Positions 11,534-25,109 are shown, counted from the stretch's first letter. The stretch is 64,000 nucleotides of DNA from Himantopus leucocephalus (GCA_003993805.1 RSEF01000031.1:56426600-56490599); one strand, 5' to 3'. Notes: generated from the letters alone by a model not told the origin. Program-made: numbers and translations.

Positions 11534-13727
11534 AAAGTGATTTCACAATTCCCAGCACAGTGGTGTTCCCATCTCAGGTAAGTCCTTCAGACAGTAATTC
11601 AACAAAAAGTAGTGCATTCTACCAGAAGTGCCTCCCATACCATGTTCAAAACTTAAGTGCTTAAATTAAAAGTTTGCATCACTACAAAACCAGTAAAACA
11701 TGAAAAAATTTAAGCAGAATTTCTTCTAAGAACTTTCTGGTAAATAGCTTCCCTATACGTCATATTAAGAAGAAAAGGTACTTCCAAGCACATTCCTAGA
11801 ACACTGCAAAAATAGGAGAATTAAAAGGTGGTACAGTTTACTTATGATAATGATGATAATTGTGTATTTTTCTACCCAGGGATACCAACGCATTAAGGAT
11901 CCAAACCCTAGAAATACTAGCACCCACAGCAGGACCTGTGGAAGGGGAGGTTTGCATTTGTTGTTTTCTAAGGGAAAAAATGGTATTTCCATTCTTCCTG
12001 TTACAAAACAATATGAAAAATAATATTGTCACTTCCTGTAAAACTTACATTATAAAACATGATTAAATATTAAAAATGACAAACCATTCTGATTCTTTTC
12101 AGTATTTACACATATTTTTGGTTAAAAACTATGGCAACAAAATGTTAACCCTTCCTTTCAGGAGAATATTATAAATGCAGCTTTACTTAATATTTTTAAA
12201 ACTGTTGTTTACTCTGAAAACAATATTTTTCATGAAAGGCTGTTTTTGATGGAACGATATAGGCAGGTCTCTTCAACACTCTAAGGGTTTTTTGTTATCA
12301 TTAGCTTCTTTTTACAGTGAAAGTGAGACCCAGAAAGATAAGACTGTATTATCCTTAAGATAATTGCATTTCTGATCCACTGCAGTGTCATCTCAGAGAG
12401 GGGCACTGCTATAGTCTTATATAGCAAATGTGCAAATTGTGTTGCCTAGTCTGTGCTTGAAACCTGATATTAGCCAAGTTATGGATGGCAAAGATTCTAT
12501 TTAATTGCAGTTCTTGTTAGTTAAATCACTCATCTCTTAGCTTTTTCAGGTGGCACCATAGATCGTGTCCTTCCTGCAGTGCAGCACTGTCACCAGACAG
12601 GTCCCTGAGATGGTGACTTCAGGGAAAGCTTTAACTCATTAACAACAGGCTTCGTCTTTCGCAGGAGGTCTCGATGGTCTTCCTAGCTGACGAGCTCCAA
12701 CTCGCTCAGAACAGGGATAAACAGCAAAAATCTATCATAAAACCATCAAACACGCTTTCCTCATCAGCAATCACTCATCTTCTGTGTGACATCTCTGTTG
12801 GGACTAGACCTTACTGTGGGGTTCCCTTTTCTGTGTATTTTACTGAGGGCGAGTAATTATTTTTTTTTTAACGTCAATGCCATCACTTTCCAGACTAGCT
12901 CCTGAATCAATCAACATTTCAGCAGCGTGTGGGAATATGAAAAGTCAGCTGCTCTGCTTTAGCTTTGAATTAACTCCTACCCTGAGAGACTGTGTTCCCT
13001 CAAGGGAATTGTCTTTATAAATACGGAAAACATTTTAAATATTTATGCAAGATTATATTCCATTTACCCAACATGCTTCAAATCATTCAGTTACATAGTT
13101 CATACTTGTTTCTGAGAAGAAGGATCAAACTTACAATTCAATAGGAAGAACATTATCTGGTTTTCCTGTATGGAAATGAACACAAAACAGAGCACATACC
13201 ATAGAAATTGAATATGTAATATAAATGTTATGTAAATACATTTTTTAAGGAATGGGATTAAAAGGCCTCTAGTTCAACTTCAAGAGTAGTTTTGACTTCA
13301 AAAATATAATTTTGACTCTAATAGAGAAATCAGACTCTAAATAGTAAAATAAATTGCTATGCATATAGTTCACATGTAACTTGTGTACATTATTCTAAAT
13401 TTCCTGGACGAAAGACGTGTCTTCATCCAGGATGTTTGTATTCAGATTTTAAAAAAAACATATCAGGAAATTAATTAACTGTACAGTAAGTAAAACCCAC
13501 CAGACCTATTCACCATAACCCCATTCACCCATTTATTCCCTTATTAGTATGTCACATCTTCTTCCTGAGAGGCAGACTATTGACTCGATGTTCTAAACAT
13601 GTGAAAAGTGTATTTTAGTGAAATCTTTATATGCAGTCAACTAGAGAACAACTGGAAAACTAATCTCAAGAGACTATGTTCACAATGTCCAATTCAGAGG
13701 GTAAAATGCAGATAACAATTTATATCG
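11534..13727. other. Unique non-coding DNA
   Basis: AT-rich, with no gene recognised. The block at about 12870-13020 has the even, homeodomain-site-rich look of conserved non-coding DNA. A short 'aaaaggcctctagttcaact' at about 13259 resembles the reversed start of a CR1 3' end but is too short to call. Confidence 0.4.
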
Positions 13728-14085
13728 CATTGTTATGAGTATATACTATATACTATACCATGTACTATGCATTGCATGCTATATGCTATATACTACAGTA
13801 TATAATACTATACATTATATATTACACGTAAAAATATTAATAAATGTAGAAATATAATAGATTCACCACAAATATTGCATGTAATATATGCATACATAAT
13901 ATTACACTGTAATATTAGTACTATGACAGTACTAATTAATATACAATACACAATACATAATATGTGACATGTAACCTATAATTTATAATATTATACTATG
14001 TAATACTAATTGTAGCACTATATGGTACTATACTATACACCATACACTACTATTATATTTATTATATTATACATTATATAAATAA
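13728..14085. repeat. Extreme AT-rich degenerate tandem repeat (TACTATA-like)
   Basis: About 360 bases consist almost wholly of T and A with recurring 'tactata', 'taatacta', 'acattata' and 'gtacta' words. The tetramer 'acta' recurs about 14 times. The units vary and drift, so this is a degenerate low-complexity tandem array, not a clean microsatellite. Dyad-symmetric words such as 'agtact' and 'atatat' make cruciform or slipped structures likely. It lies just downstream of the candidate minus-strand terminal exon at 14541-14669. Confidence 0.8.
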
Positions 14086-14375
14086 TGGGCTTGTTCAATA
14101 TACCATGGAGGTCATAAGCTCACTAATGATCCATGGAAACCATGTTGTAGTGATTATAGTCTGGGTTTCAATTCAGCAACACAAGGATGAGGTGAAATCT
14201 CATCAAACATGTCAAATTAAGCACATGCTTAAATGTTTTGTTGAAATTTGGCCTTTAAAAGGAATATTGATTTTAAATTTGAATGTGGGGCTCTGCAGAG
14301 GAATTTCAGAATGACTACAAAATAACGTAAGAAGGCATCACCATATATTAACCAAATACTCCAGTTCTGGACTTT

Positions 14376-14381
14376 TTTATT
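14376..14381 (-). terminator. Candidate poly(A) signal AATAAA
   Basis: The minus strand carries a canonical AATAAA hexamer about 160 bases downstream of the stop codon of the candidate terminal exon at 14541-14669. The hexamer occurs often by chance in AT-rich DNA, so it only has meaning together with that exon. Confidence 0.25.
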
Positions 14382-14540
14382 TGAAGAAGCAGCCTGTAAC
14401 TGCTGGAGTATGTGTTGGTTTTCAGAAAGGCTAAAATTCAAGGTATGAGGATAAATCTCAACTGAGGATAAAATGCCTTCTGGGTCCTTCAGCTTTTCGG
14501 CTGTAGTTCTTCCCATTGCCAGGACCCTCAAATGTCTAAA

Positions 14541-14669
14541 CTAAGTACTGATGAAGTCCTGTTTGGTGCTAGGGAAGCCCTCAAATGTAAACTCCAGCGC
14601 CCTGCTCATAAATCCAGCCCGTTCTTTGGCGCTCATATACAGTGACAGTGAGAGCTGCATCCCTGTCGA
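14541..14669 (-). CDS. Candidate terminal coding exon, unidentified protein
   Basis: I do not recognise this protein. On the minus strand a splice acceptor (a T-rich tract ending 'ttgttgtttcag') is followed by exactly 43 in-frame codons ending in TAG. The predicted peptide has 42 residues. It starts STGMQLSLSLYM, continues through SAKERAGFMSRALEF and ends KQDFIST, with a balanced composition typical of a globular C-terminus. The segment holds several CpGs (agcgcc, gcccgt, ggcgct, gtcgac) in CpG-poor surroundings, as conserved exons often do. An AATAAA on the same strand follows about 160 bases past the stop. A second phase reads DRDAALTVTVYERQ before a stop. A chance ORF is possible. No neighbouring exon could be proven. 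Confidence 0.3.
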   Translation of the reverse strand, partial: STGMQLSLSLYMSAKERAGFMSRALEFTFEGFPSTKQDFIST

Positions 14670-17600
14670 CTGAAACAACAAAGAAGTGCATACCGTGCTG
14701 TACACAGAGGAAATCATACAGATTAGCTGTGTTTGTATAAAATTTCAAGACGCTATCGCAAGTCTACCGTAAGACCCAGGAGCCAGCTGGCTTGTGAAAG
14801 ACCTCTCTTTCTGGTACTGCACAGAGCTATGTAACAAAAAATAAATGTATTCTGATCACATTTGACTCTTTAATCCAAAGCTTAGCTGTGTGCCTGAGTA
14901 GGTCTGGGCAGATCTATCTCATGAGTGAGCGAGTGATCCTCCTTGTACACCTTTGAGGCCGGCCTTAAAAGCATTGGGGATCCTCCACCATCTCCAATGG
15001 ACTTCAGTAGGTGCTCTCTACTCTTCATCTGCTTTTGCACCCTCGCTACTACAACCAACGCTTTTTGGAGCACGCACAGCAGGTCAACACTTATAGTAGG
15101 CAAGTTTTACATGGAGACTGGAACTTTTTGACACTTTCACCTCAGTCTTTCCTTAACCAAGGAAAATCACTTTCCTGTGCTCTAACTATCTCTCAGAGGT
15201 CACAACTTAGCCACCAGCTCAGGGTATCGTATTATAAACCCATGCTATGGTATACAGAGAAGTCAGCACCAGAGCAATTCAGCTCCCCCAAAATCAATAT
15301 CAAACCTCCCTCTGTTCCCGTGACACAAGGTCAGGCAAAGGCAGAAATCTTCAGAAAACTCCCTTCAGGATGTTTGTTCAGACAGGGCACAATCTTAAGG
15401 TGTTAAAGGAGGTTTTATTTGGCTGGTGCCTAGCCAAATTTCTGCTTATCCTGGGAACTCAGGATTTGTTGTACTCAGAAAGAAAAATCTTAAGAACTAA
15501 AATAGAAGCAGAGACTGATAATTCCTTTCATCTCATCCGTCCATCACTACTGTGTCAGAAAAGACAATGCAGACCAACACACTTCTCAAAATATGTGTCC
15601 TTTGTAGCCCTTATGCAAGTTTGTTAATTTTGTTTGCCATCCAGGTAAATTGCTGCAGTTTGTTATAAGAAAAGTGAAAGGGGAACTGATAGCCTAGTTA
15701 GGCTGAGCAACACTAGAAAATTCTGTGAAGGATACCATAAGAAATCAGGGAATATACCTTGAAATTAATAACAATCTTAATGCAGAGCACTTCTGTTCTG
15801 ACCAAGGATCAGACAGTTTCAATAATTTATGCCGTACTGGGATAAACTTGGCCTCAAAAATTCTGGAAGAAATTCATAAAGGACAGACACTTTTAAACTG
15901 GACAAAGTGGTAAGAAACACTATAAAAATAATCTGTCTTGTCTGAGGAATGGACAAAGTGACTGAGGACATCTCCTTCACAGTTAATGTCCATTGTTTTT
16001 ACAGTACACTTAAAACATATCATTAACAGGCTTAAAGTTTCCTTGGCAATTTGTGGTGGATGGTTAAGCTGAATGGAAAGTGATAAGGGGTGAAGAAGAA
16101 ATGCAAGAGAACTAACAAAAAATACATATATTCACTAGAACCCAAACTCTGTCCTTCCTGTGTGAACTGCTGCAGGGCTAATTTATTCACACAGTATTTT
16201 ATCTCAGTCAATGTCTCTGTTCCACCAAGCCAGGCTGCTTCACCCTGATCAGCTCACAGCCCACCAATAACTGAATGCCATGGAGAGGAAAGTAATCACA
16301 TCATGACATCAGGAGCGACATCAGGATGGGTCAGTGCAATTTGGGTTCTGCAGAACCGAGAAACAAGCAGCAATTCCTTTCAGAGGAGGGATCAGAGGGG
16401 TCACCTTTGCATCCCAACATGCTGAACCATCACCCATCTCATTCTGCCCCAATGCGTGGACGAGCCAGAAGCACAGACAACGCTGCAATTAGGAAAGCTT
16501 GCAGAATTGAGCCATTAATAGCACAAAAGTGACTTACATGCTCTACGGGCCAAAAAAGAGTCAGGACCATGATTCAACCAACCACCAGAGCAGGGCAAGG
16601 GTGCAGGGAGGATGTGGGGTGCTGCAGCTCTCAGCATCAGCACTGGTGGGATGGGGGAAGCAGATCCCACGCGGGAACTGTGGGGGTCAGACTTTCCGCT
16701 CAGCAGTGCATGGCTGCACCTAACAGTGATTCATGTCTGCTTCCTTGCAGAACATTTTTTTTTGCTTGTGCTCGGACATAAAGCTTCCCAATAAGAGAAA
16801 AAAAAATCCTTTTGAAGTGGCCTGATACCTGTTTAAGGTTTTAGGTATGGTGTGAGGCTTTCTTTCTAGCTTTAAGTTGTATTTCTGAGTAGAACTGTGA
16901 ACTTAATTTCTTTTATTCCTCATCTGGGGGGGGAACTCTAGTCTAGCCTGCCCTCTAGTGCTTTGTGGAGCCGGGAATCTGGCTCATAATGTGAACATTA
17001 GAAGAAATCTTGGCACGCCAATGGGTATGTGGTACTATAGCCAGAACGTTTTCAATGTTGTACAGGCAGCAGTCTGTCACAGATGCCCTAATCAATGCTT
17101 TGCAATGTCAATTCATTACTTAAAGGCAAGAAAAAATAAGGGGGTTTCCACCTGGAATAGTAGAAACATTGCATGTAAATACAACAGGGTCATGATTTAG
17201 AGGAACCAGGCTCTCATTTTTTATTAAGGCATAGTTTTGCAAGATGACTCTTTACATAAATCCCAGATGTGTCCCCTGTTGGCTTAACGCAAACACAAAT
17301 ACGTAATTTTCCTCTGCCCTTATGTCCAGGATGCCTAAACATTTGTCCACATCTAACCCAAAAATGACAGTGCTAAAAATCTTACACGTAATTCAGCTGA
17401 AACACATATCAGTGAAAGCAGGATCTTGATTTATAATAACTTGAGGTTTCAGTGCCAAGATTGTGGGTGTTGTAGCAGCATGCAGATCTGCAACTATGGC
17501 AAAGAGAAGATTGATAATGAAACTAGCTAAATGGGGGAGGAAATGTTTAAAACCTGGAGACACAAATGCACACATTAATAGATTAATCTGTCAGACTTCC

Positions 17601-20600
17601 AGGTGGGCAGCTCGGGTGAAAAATACTTTCCCCAAAAAAGGCCCTTTATTTCTGTTTTGTGAAAGCATTTACACTGAGTTATGGACATTTTTTGTTTTTC
17701 TCTTTCCTTATCAGTATCTTTAGGAGTTATTTAAATAAAAAGATTGTTGCCAACTTCTGATTGTTGGTCTTTTTAGTATAATGAGATAGGTACTTTCTGT
17801 AAACTAATGAACTCTGTGATTAGTTCAGTGGTGGTTTCACTAGTGTTTTTATTATTTTTATATAATATATAACATAAAGACATATATACATGTATAAGCA
17901 TCAAATACTTTTGAAAATATGAACTGGATGCACTTCAAATAATTTGAACTAAAATCAGCTTCAATGTTTGATTTTTTAAGTACATTTTTGGACCATCTAA
18001 AGAAGGACAGATTGTTTCCAGTTTTTGCCAGAGACACAAACGAGCACACGTAGTCACTCATTCAGGGGACTCTGCCTGCTCCAGCTCCTCTGCTCCTGTT
18101 TCAAGATCCGTAACAATTATTTCTCCTTTTTACTAGCCAGACCAGTGAACCCACAACAAAAACCTCTAGCTGACCTTGTTTTCATACAAGAAATGAAATC
18201 ATTTAAAATAGATAGAACTGATCATCCTCGGTCCATCCCCTGTGTCTTTGGCAGATGGTGGTCCGTGGGCAGGACCTGAGCCAGGGGCAGCCATGGGTCC
18301 CAGGCACAGGTCCTCTCCCAGCAGGATCCATTGCAACCCTGGACCACCCACAGCTTCCCAGCACCATCCACCTTGGTAGGTCCCAGCTTGCTCCCACACT
18401 GCACGTGGAAATCAGCTCATGCATCCCCTAAAATGCCTTTCAGGCACATAAAGTTGGATTAGAAATTTTTTTGCAAACTCCTTTTGATTGAAATGGGTTT
18501 AGGGGGTGGTCACAGACACAAATCTCAGGAAGATGGGAGGAGAGCAGCCCCAGCAGTGGAGTAGCACAGCCTTTGCTCAACACAACTGCAACAGGAGAAG
18601 ACAACATGCCCATAGCAGGGAGCAGGTTAAACAGAGGGGATCCAGCCCACCAGTCATCACCGAAAAAAAAAGTCTACATCTGACCCTACCACCTGAACTC
18701 TCTTCCTCATCTGTGGGGAGAAATAATTTCTTGTAACGTGCCACTCATCTGACCTGTTTTAGAGAAATTAATCTCATGTCACCATGCCTGTACTTGCACA
18801 GGTCTACTGCTGGCCAGAGAAATCCCCTTCTTCTGACACAACGAGGAGGGGAAAAAAATAACCAGGAGGTGGGAGCTGTGTGTAACCCTGTGTTTAAGAG
18901 TTTTCCTGTGGGAATGGATTTGTCATATTTTTCATTAAGGACAGCAAGCCAGATAAATGAGCCTTCAGTAGATGAGATTTAGGTTTTCCGAGTACTTAAG
19001 TTGTTGCAGCTCTTCCATAGGAAACATTAATTTTCTCAGTCACTTTTCTGTTTACAGCAGCCAAGATACAGTACTTGAGATATAACGTGTACTAGACATA
19101 ATATGTAATTCAGTGTTCCCATTGTGTCTGAGCAGCAAAAGAATAAGGTTTTTCATCCTTCCTCTTGCACATTTCCTTGAGTGTAAAAGGAAAAGCCAGA
19201 GCCCGTTCCTTCTTTTGGAAGGATTATATACATGTGGCAAATATATGTAAGAGCCTCTTGCCCCCTCTGGGTGCCCAGGCATGTCTTCTGCCGTTGGTCC
19301 TCCTGAAGAAGCACAAGGTCCCTGCTAGTCACTAACATAGCTCTGCAAAATACTACAGAGAGCTGGCAAACCTGGGGATGGCCTGAACCATTACCTGCAA
19401 ATTTCTTTCGCCCAGAACTGACACTGAGAGCCCACTGATTCGTATTCTTTTGTTCCCTTAGATGTTTCTCCACCCCATGGCTGTTTTGTTTGGCCCCACA
19501 GAAACTCCTACCAGCTTTCTTTTAAGACCTGCACACACATATCATTGAGTGCTTCTGAACTCTGGGGATCTGGAACCACTTGTAGGAGGGAAAATGTTGA
19601 AAATCCCAACTGGTTGCAAACCCAATCATCTAGTGATGTAAGTTGATTCCAGCTACTACTTATCACTAATTCTGACAAAAATAGCACAAAAATAATAATT
19701 TCCTCAGTACCAGGCCTAGGCATTTAAAAATCATGACCTAGGACCTCAGAACATTGGCTGAAGCTCCAGGAGATTTTAAAAATTGTATTTTCTTTTTGTG
19801 ATAGCCTTGAACATACATACTTCCACTGGTTTTTCTACAACCAAGAGGGCCAAGAACATACCCTTACTTTAACGCAAACTGAGTTTCTGACCTTAGCATG
19901 TAGTTTGGGAGTGGAGTCTTCAGTCCTCAAACTCATAATAATTTTGAAAACACTAACAAAGCTACTGCCTTTTTCTGCCTTTTTATAGTTCACACATCTC
20001 ACAGAGAGTGTTAAGGCTGCTGACTTGAGAGACGCTTCGGAAAACTTTCGGAGCATGTTGCTGACTGCTTTTTTCTTCCAGAAAGTTTCTACAAGATGTG
20101 TCTCTGTGACTCCTTGTCACTATCTTTCTACTATTCCTTTCCAGAAGACATTTTCAAAGCAGACTTTTCGACTTCTCTGCCTATTTTTTTTCTTCAGTCT
20201 TAGATCATTGTTTGCATTCTCCTGCTTTCCTTGAGCAATAGGCAAATCTGAAGTCAGATTTTAAATAGCGGAGGATAACATCAAGATCAAATTTCCACGT
20301 CTATGTTGCATACTGTGTTGAAATAACTATGGGCTAATAGGAGACTTATAAATGAACTAATGAAAATCAGCCAAAAGACAGAAGAGGTAGGGGGAGAAAA
20401 GGGTCTATTAGCATTATCTTGAAATTTAATCTTGAATTTTGGCTGCCCTTTTGTCAGGTTAATATAATCAGATAAGGCTGTGAAAATACAGATAGTAATT
20501 AGCATCTTTAACTTGGAATAAATGAAGAAGTAATTCAATACTGGAAATATATTCAGTTTTGTCTCTATTTGTGTAGAATATGACAAAAGATTAACTATCT

Positions 20601-20999
20601 CCTTTGTTTCCCAGTTGTTAACTGAGAACTATATGTAATGATGGAAAGACTATGGTATTTTATCTGACAGAAAATAGTTATGTGACTTGTCCTGTGCCCA
20701 GGTACAGTGGTATTTCATGTATAAACTATGAAGTAAAACAGATACACGTTATCGTTTGCTCTTTTATTCAAAAGCAGACATGCACATAGAGGCAGTTTAG
20801 CATAGCTGACGACAAAATTCCTTTACACCTTGAATAAATCTCCATCAGGACAGCTACAGTGTCACAGCACTCATTTTTATGTCCTTTGGGAAAAGAGACG
20901 ATCTTTGCAATGAGAAAATTATACAATTTATATATATATTTCCTGCATTGAAAATCCTCACTTGCAGCTCAGGGACTTCTGTGCCCCTCTTAAACATCC
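14670..20999. other. Unique non-coding DNA
   Basis: No supported gene or RNA. Two overlapping plus-strand frames at 15011-15406 (131 codons) and 15247-15627 (126 codons) are long for this window but lack splice sites, motifs or codon bias. GC-richer patches occur at 16300-16760 and 18240-18420 without recognisable content. A G8 run lies near 16927. Nothing else stands out. Confidence 0.4.
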
Positions 21000-22100
21000 A
21001 TCATTCACGTGAATTCAACTGCCGCCTCTATGCAGGCTCCTTGTAGATCTTCTCTGCTCTGATCTGTCTTCTTTTGCCTGATGGACAAATCTAAAATATT
21101 TTGTGTCATCTCAGGCTACCTCTTTGATACCTCCTTATGCAGCACCATTTCCCAGCTTCAACATAGCTACAGCAAAGCTATATGTTCTCCCTTAGCCCAC
21201 CTCCAATCTCCCCATGGTTCTGGCCTGCCTCCCAGGCTCGTGGCTGGGATCTTCAAGTCAGACATCCTTCTATGTCCTCTGTTGCTGAGGTGCTTGTCAT
21301 GTCTGGCAAAGCATTTCTCCATTTACCTAAACTTTTTTCTTTTCAGTCTTGGATGTTGCAACATGATGCTCTCCTAGGACATGAGACTTCTGCATTCTTG
21401 CTTCCCCAGCAGCCATGTGCATGCTGATCCTCAGGAATCATTCCTGCACCCCATTGCTTTCACATCCTTTACAAGATGCTGCTGTTCTTCCTTCTCCTCC
21501 ACTTGTGGTCTCTTGCAACAAGATTCATTATTTTAAGCTGGTTTCAGGCATGGACTGCCTTCTCCCTCTGTGGCTGTATGGCACCTAGTGCAGCAGGCTT
21601 CAGGTCCTTGGTCAAACCTTCCCAGCATCATGATGGCACCAACCAGAAATAGCAGCAGCAACAAACCCCTAGCAGGATGGCTTTCAAATTTCCCATCTGC
21701 CAGCACAATTGAGATAGGAAGATCCCTAAAGGCATGCAGAGCTTCAGCTTGCACAGGCTGGCACATTTGGAGCCCTGCCCTCCCCTCCGTCCCTCACAGG
21801 TCCTTCCTGCCCCCACACCACCCTAGGGCATGGGAAGCCAGTCTGGAGAGAGGATGCAACATGAGAGCTGGACTGATGATGCAATTATGGATCCTTTCAA
21901 GCTGGGTCTGCTCCTACGTCATGACTACCTGGACAGTTTTGCTGGTAAGGAGTGGAAAGAAGCTGCCAGGAGCTGGGAGAGGACAGGACTGCTTCCTCCA
22001 GCATCAGTGCCAGGTTACGTCAGCTGCTGTCTAAGTGATACTGGAAGCACATGCAAGGCTGGAGTCCCTTCCCATTTCTGTTTCACTTATGTCTGGTAGC
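21000..22100. other. GC-richer block with the window's longest ORF, unidentified
   Basis: The block is richer in C and G than its flanks. It carries the longest open frame of the window (154 codons, 21570-22034, plus) and several overlapping frames on both strands. The predicted peptide is rich in W, S and A and shows no domain, signal peptide or repeat that I recognise. The pyrimidine-rich plus strand at 21040-21540 could be an old transposon or a lncRNA exon, but I see no defining feature. I do not call a gene. Confidence 0.3.
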
Positions 22101-23640
22101 ATTGTATGACACTAAAAGCTGTTAAAGCTTTAGCTGAGGCTACAATTAACACCCACCTTTAATTTACTTGACTGTACACAGATGGAGTACAGAAAAGGAG
22201 AGCTTTTCAGCTGTCAGTGACAAATAGACTGACTTCTACATTTGTGAAACAGTTGTTCTGATCTCTTTGCCTTTGGATCCTCTTCCTGAATTTAAACATT
22301 AAAGGAAAACATTTGTTAAAGCAATTCAAATGGAGGTTTCCTGGTTTTTCAGCAGAGACAACTTCAAAGTCACAATTCGTCATTGTTGAACCCTGTATCA
22401 GGTTTGGCTCTGCTCCACTGTGCTTTCCTGACAAGATAGTCAAAGATCTGTGGGAAAGGGAGAGGATTGGTTTTTATTTTAATTTTTGAAATTAATGTTT
22501 CTTTCTGAGTAAATCTTTTGAGTCAGCAGAAAGCGCAGGAGTAGAAAGCTCACATCAAACCATCTAAAGAACTGTACATCTTTTTCTGCTTAATTTTTCT
22601 CTGCCCTTAAAATTACTAGAATTATTTGTATTTAACAGAAAAGCATTACATGTGTGGAAGTGTCATCCATGGAGATAAATCAAGGGGATATTATGATTGG
22701 CTAAAATCAAACTGCAAACCTAGAAAGTCCAGGTCTGATAACCATGGCCTGGACTGTCAGGATCTTAAAACCGCAGCATGACCTCATTGACAAGCTTCTT
22801 TGCTCCGAAGCGCTGAGCAGCAGTCACACCTCATTTGTCTATCCAGTTCCTGGCGAATCAAACAGATGTTAGAAAAAGAGAAGCTGCAGAATAGCAGATG
22901 GAGGACGTGAAGTTGACAGATCTGTGAGGAGGCAAGCTGGTAGGCAAAAAGCACAATATGCAAGCAAGCAGTTCAAGCAGCAACTACCCTGGCACCTGCA
23001 AGCAGCTTGTCCATCAGGTGTCACAGGAGTGTAAGCATCCTCACACATGACAACGTTTCAAGGTCCTTGTGTAGCGGTGCCATACAGGCAACTGTGCTCC
23101 ATCAGTCCCCTGTCACCATCTGCCTTTGCAAATGTGCAGTCCCCCTCTGCCAAAGCCTACTCTGAACCGTCTATAAAACTGCAAGCAAGTGCATATTTGC
23201 TCACTGGTATCCCTTACCTGAGCTGTTCAGCCCATGGGCAACTCTTTATGTCTTGAAAGTGTTGGTTTGGTGCAAACTCATGTGTGCTAACTTCCAGTGT
23301 GTGCTGACACCCCTGGGAGTGGCTGCCTCTGCGTAGGGTTGGTGCAGAGCCACACAGCTGGTCAAGAGGTTTGTACGGAAAGAAACTGTTTTGCTTAAGG
23401 GAAGGATCCTGAAAACTGCAATGATAGCTCTATCAGGGAAGAAATACATATTTTCTTAATTTTGTCACTCTGAATGGAGCTCATTTGCTTCAACAACTTC
23501 ACTTTTCCATATCTTCAATGGTTAATAACACCATCTCTCCCTTAAGCAAATAAATCATTTTTAAGGTGAAAACACACAGCATACAGGTCAAACTTTTCAA
23601 GGTACCTAACTGCTGAAATAAAAATTTCAGTCCAAAACTT
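22101..23640. other. Unique non-coding DNA
   Basis: No gene or known repeat. A short inverted repeat (gtccagg ... cctggac) spans 22727-22754 with a 14-base loop and is probably fortuitous. Confidence 0.4.
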
Positions 23641-23683
23641 GGTGTAAGTAAATGCTGGTGTAAGTAGCTGGTATAAGTAGACC
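23641..23683. repeat. Short tandem repeat, unit ggtgtaagtag(ct)
   Basis: Three imperfect copies of a 13-16 base unit 'ggtgtaagta(a/g)..ct' lie head to tail, the last as 'ggtataagtag'. They probably arose by replication slippage. No coding role is seen. Confidence 0.75.
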
Positions 23684-25109
23684 TTAATTTACTGTGTCAT
23701 CTTAAGGATCTCAGTAACCAAGGATTTCAAGTGGGATGCAACTGAGTCTCAAGAACAAGATTTTGTATGAGCACAAGAAGAAATGTTATTTCCTTAGGTC
23801 CGGTATCCAGAAGACTCTTCGAGATGACACCAGCCTACTTCAAAGCAAAACTTACAGTTGATGTTTTTGATCCTGTTTTCCCACAACCTTGCCGTCCAGC
23901 ATAAAACTGAAGAAACAATTCCTTGGAAGCTTCAGGAGTTTGCAAAAGAAAGCTCTTTGGATGTATTCACAAAGCCCACTTGTAACAAAAGGAAAAGAAA
24001 GTTGGTCAATGAGAAACACAGAGAACATTTTCTCATAACCCTCTTTAAAACAGCAACACAGATGAAATACATAAGTAGATTAACACCTGTGCATCTCTTT
24101 CCAAAAGGGAGCAGTTGTGCGAAGATGACATTAAAACCAGTGAAGGGTTCAGCATTACATTCAAATTTCCAGAAGTGACCGCTAGAAGACAGGAAACAAT
24201 AATGTTTTAAGAGGTCTATGAAAGGATCATTGTGCTAGTGTTTCTCCACATTAAATCACACATTTGTCAGTGCATTTGTAGACTACAAACCATCCCAAAC
24301 TTCCAAGAGTTGCAGCCTGGACTCCGTGTGGTAAAATTTCAGTTCCCCAGGAGTCCACTTCACAGAGTACTTTTTGTTAAAACAAATATACTATTACATA
24401 TTTTTCCTTCACAAAACAAAAGCAATTGTTGTCTCCACAAGACCCACAATGTTCATCTCAGGCACCAAAAGGTAAATGACAGTAGACTGCTTGTAAAAGC
24501 CTTTCATTACATCAAAACATGCATCCATACAGCTACAGAGTTCATTTTTTTTTCGGCCTGTGCCATTCAATAGTTCACAGTCAATTTTGCTAGAAAACTC
24601 ATGTGCAAACTGTAACGTATGAAGGTGGTTTTTTCCAGGGGAAGTCGAGTGCTGAAAACTCAACCTGCTTAAAATAATGAATTGGAAATACAAGTAATCA
24701 TTGAAAGGCCAAGCTACTCAATGAATTACTTTTCTGTACAGTGGACCTGTGTACAAGGGTTCATTATTTATTTACCTGAATGTTCAGAGGCAAGAAAAAG
24801 GAAAAGAATTATCTCTCCTCAGCTCCAGGGACTCAGCACTCGAATTACAAGAATAAAAGTGCAAGTAGCTGCATTCCTCCCCAAAGGCATCACAATCTGC
24901 CCCATGCTTTAAATACAGATGGCATTGAGCCCGTGCAGACGTAACCCCCTTCTGTCTACTCCCCTTAAAACACCTTCTGGTTTACTGACCATATTTAGAC
25001 CCTTTGGCAGTCTATAAAAAGTGCCACATGATCTTAGTTGTACTAAAACCAGTAAGAGTTATACTCTATTTCACACTTACAGTGAAAAAACCCTCATTTC
25101 CTATGGAGG
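23684..25109. other. Unique non-coding DNA
   Basis: No supported gene. The frames at 23858-24178 (106 codons, lysine-rich) and 24232-24573 (113 codons) show no motif or splice context. Confidence 0.4.

Noticed and set aside
13245..13282. 'aaaaggcctctagttcaact', like the reversed start of a CR1 3' end
   Set aside because: Under 40 bases match and no further CR1 sequence follows.
15011..15627. Two overlapping plus-strand frames of 131 and 126 codons
   Set aside because: They overlap in different frames, show no motif, and have no splice signals at their ends. Frames of this length are expected by chance somewhere in 64 kb.
21570..22034. 154-codon open frame, longest in the window
   Set aside because: No domain, signal, splice context or codon bias. 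It lies in GC-richer DNA where long chance frames are expected, with competing frames on both strands.
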